Positions 5,429 through 6,133 of a DNA stretch of 6,133 bases are shown here, piece after piece. The stretch comes from JBARRO01 sp049644265 (GTDB lineage: Bacteria > Bacteroidota > Ignavibacteria > UBA10030): the NCBI GenBank assembly GCA_049644265.1, contig JBARRO010000035.1, positions 1-6,133 on the forward strand. The letters are read 5' to 3'. The notes under the pieces are model-generated. The model saw only the letters and a program-made list of their open reading frames with translations, searched no databases and was not told the DNA's origin. The first letter of the stretch is position 1, and each line of letters opens with the position of its first letter. Made by a program: the position numbers and the translations under genes.

Positions 5429-6133
5429 ATGGTTGAACAAACTCTTCAATACCTCCTGCTCTTTCTCCCGGAAACGACGCTGATCGCCGCGTTCTGCGTT
5501 GCTATCCTCTCCGACCTGATCTTTCGGAAGAAACCCCAGGTCTCCGGAGGAGTGGCGTTCGTTGGAATGTTGTTGGCCGGGTACTTCGCCATCCGGCAGC
5601 TTGGACTGACCGAGTCCGTCTTTCACGGAATGGTCGCCGTCGATCCGTTTGCGGTGTTCTTCAAGCTTCTCGTAACGTTCACGACGCTGATCATTCTTCT
5701 CTTCTCTCTGTATTCGGCCGAAGTTCAATCAACGGTCAAAAGAATGGGGGAGTATTACTCACTCCTCATCGCGATGTCCCTCGGGATGTTCCTCATGGCA
5801 GGCGCCGCAAATCTGCTTATGATGATTCTCGCACTGGAACTGACGAGCCTCTCCTCGTACATCCTTGCCGGATACACGAAGGAGGCGCCCGATTCAAGCG
5901 AGGCTTCTCTGAAGTACATCCTGTACGGCGCAGTTTCGTCGGGAGTGATGCTGTACGGCGTCTCCATTCTCTTTGGACTCACGGGCACCACAGACATCTA
6001 TGGAATCAACAAGTCTCTTGCGGCTTCAAGCCCCAACGCGATTGCGCTGCTGATCGCGACTATTTTCATCATCGTGGGATTCGGATACAAGATCTCCGCA
6101 GTGCCGTTCCATTTCTGGACACCCGACGTGTAC
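5429..6133 (+). CDS. nuoN: NADH-quinone oxidoreductase subunit N (3' partial)
   Basis: NuoN is the ND2-type antiporter-like proton-translocating subunit, nearest NuoK in the membrane arm. Translation from the ATG at 5429 stays open for 235 codons to the window end, without a stop. It begins MVEQTLQYLLLFLPETTLI, a typical NuoN start. Hydrophobic segments lie at about 8-31, 40-56, 72-96, 110-125, 127-149, 161-185 and 205-224. Glu137 in LALELTSLSSYILAGY matches E. coli Glu133. Lys162 in ASLKYILYGAVSSG and Lys221 in YKISAVPFHFWTPDVY are the expected conserved lysines. The remaining half of the protein should continue directly past the window with the usual EGAPT-like block. No clear Shine-Dalgarno motif precedes the ATG, so reinitiation after the nuoM stop 24 bases upstream is plausible (inference). 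The family call is very secure. Confidence 0.96.
   Translation, partial: MVEQTLQYLLLFLPETTLIAAFCVAILSDLIFRKKPQVSGGVAFVGMLLAGYFAIRQLGLTESVFHGMVAVDPFAVFFKLLVTFTTLIILLFSLYSAEVQSTVKRMGEYYSLLIAMSLGMFLMAGAANLLMMILALELTSLSSYILAGYTKEAPDSSEASLKYILYGAVSSGVMLYGVSILFGLTGTTDIYGINKSLAASSPNAIALLIATIFIIVGFGYKISAVPFHFWTPDVY

Noticed and set aside
1..6133. Undescribed accessory system, CRISPR array, RNA gene or horizontally acquired island
   Set aside because: Nearly every base is accounted for by six conserved complex I genes in canonical order, with no foreign gene, spaced repeats or RNA-like structure.

Overview
The window is an uninterrupted stretch of a nuo operon for proton-pumping NADH:quinone oxidoreductase (respiratory complex I). 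All genes lie on the + strand in the canonical order nuoI-nuoJ-nuoK-nuoL-nuoM-nuoN. nuoI is cut at its 5' end by the window edge, and nuoN runs off the 3' end after 235 codons. The other four genes look complete, and I see no frameshift, premature stop or inserted gene.

Layout: nuoI (1-564) encodes the two-[4Fe-4S] subunit that carries electrons toward the quinone site. nuoJ (568-1071) and nuoK (1080-1412) follow with gaps of only 3 and 8 bases. An 82-base gap (1413-1494) then holds two kinds of short tandem repeat and a possible Bacteroidota-type promoter. nuoL (1495-3756), nuoM (3794-5404) and nuoN (5429 to end) encode the three antiporter-like pumping subunits. Together NuoJ, K, L, M and N form most of the membrane arm, and NuoI belongs to the connecting arm. 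The acidic and lysine residues needed for proton transfer are present in NuoK, NuoL, NuoM and the visible part of NuoN.

Organism: a bacterium with a moderately GC-rich genome. Several features lead me to favour, at low confidence, the Bacteroidota/Chlorobiota/Ignavibacteriota group or a neighbouring phylum: the cysteine-rich style of NuoI, a long NuoL with a His-rich loop and a repeated C-terminal motif, inconsistent Shine-Dalgarno use, a TAnnTTTG-like box and heptamer tandem repeats. No single feature is diagnostic.

This is core energy metabolism, and I found no sign of an undescribed system. The observations most worth a second look are the repeat-bearing nuoK-nuoL gap, the repeated FDxxIIDGxVNxV motif at the NuoL C-terminus, the His cluster in NuoL, and the Ala/Lys/Pro-rich tail of NuoI.
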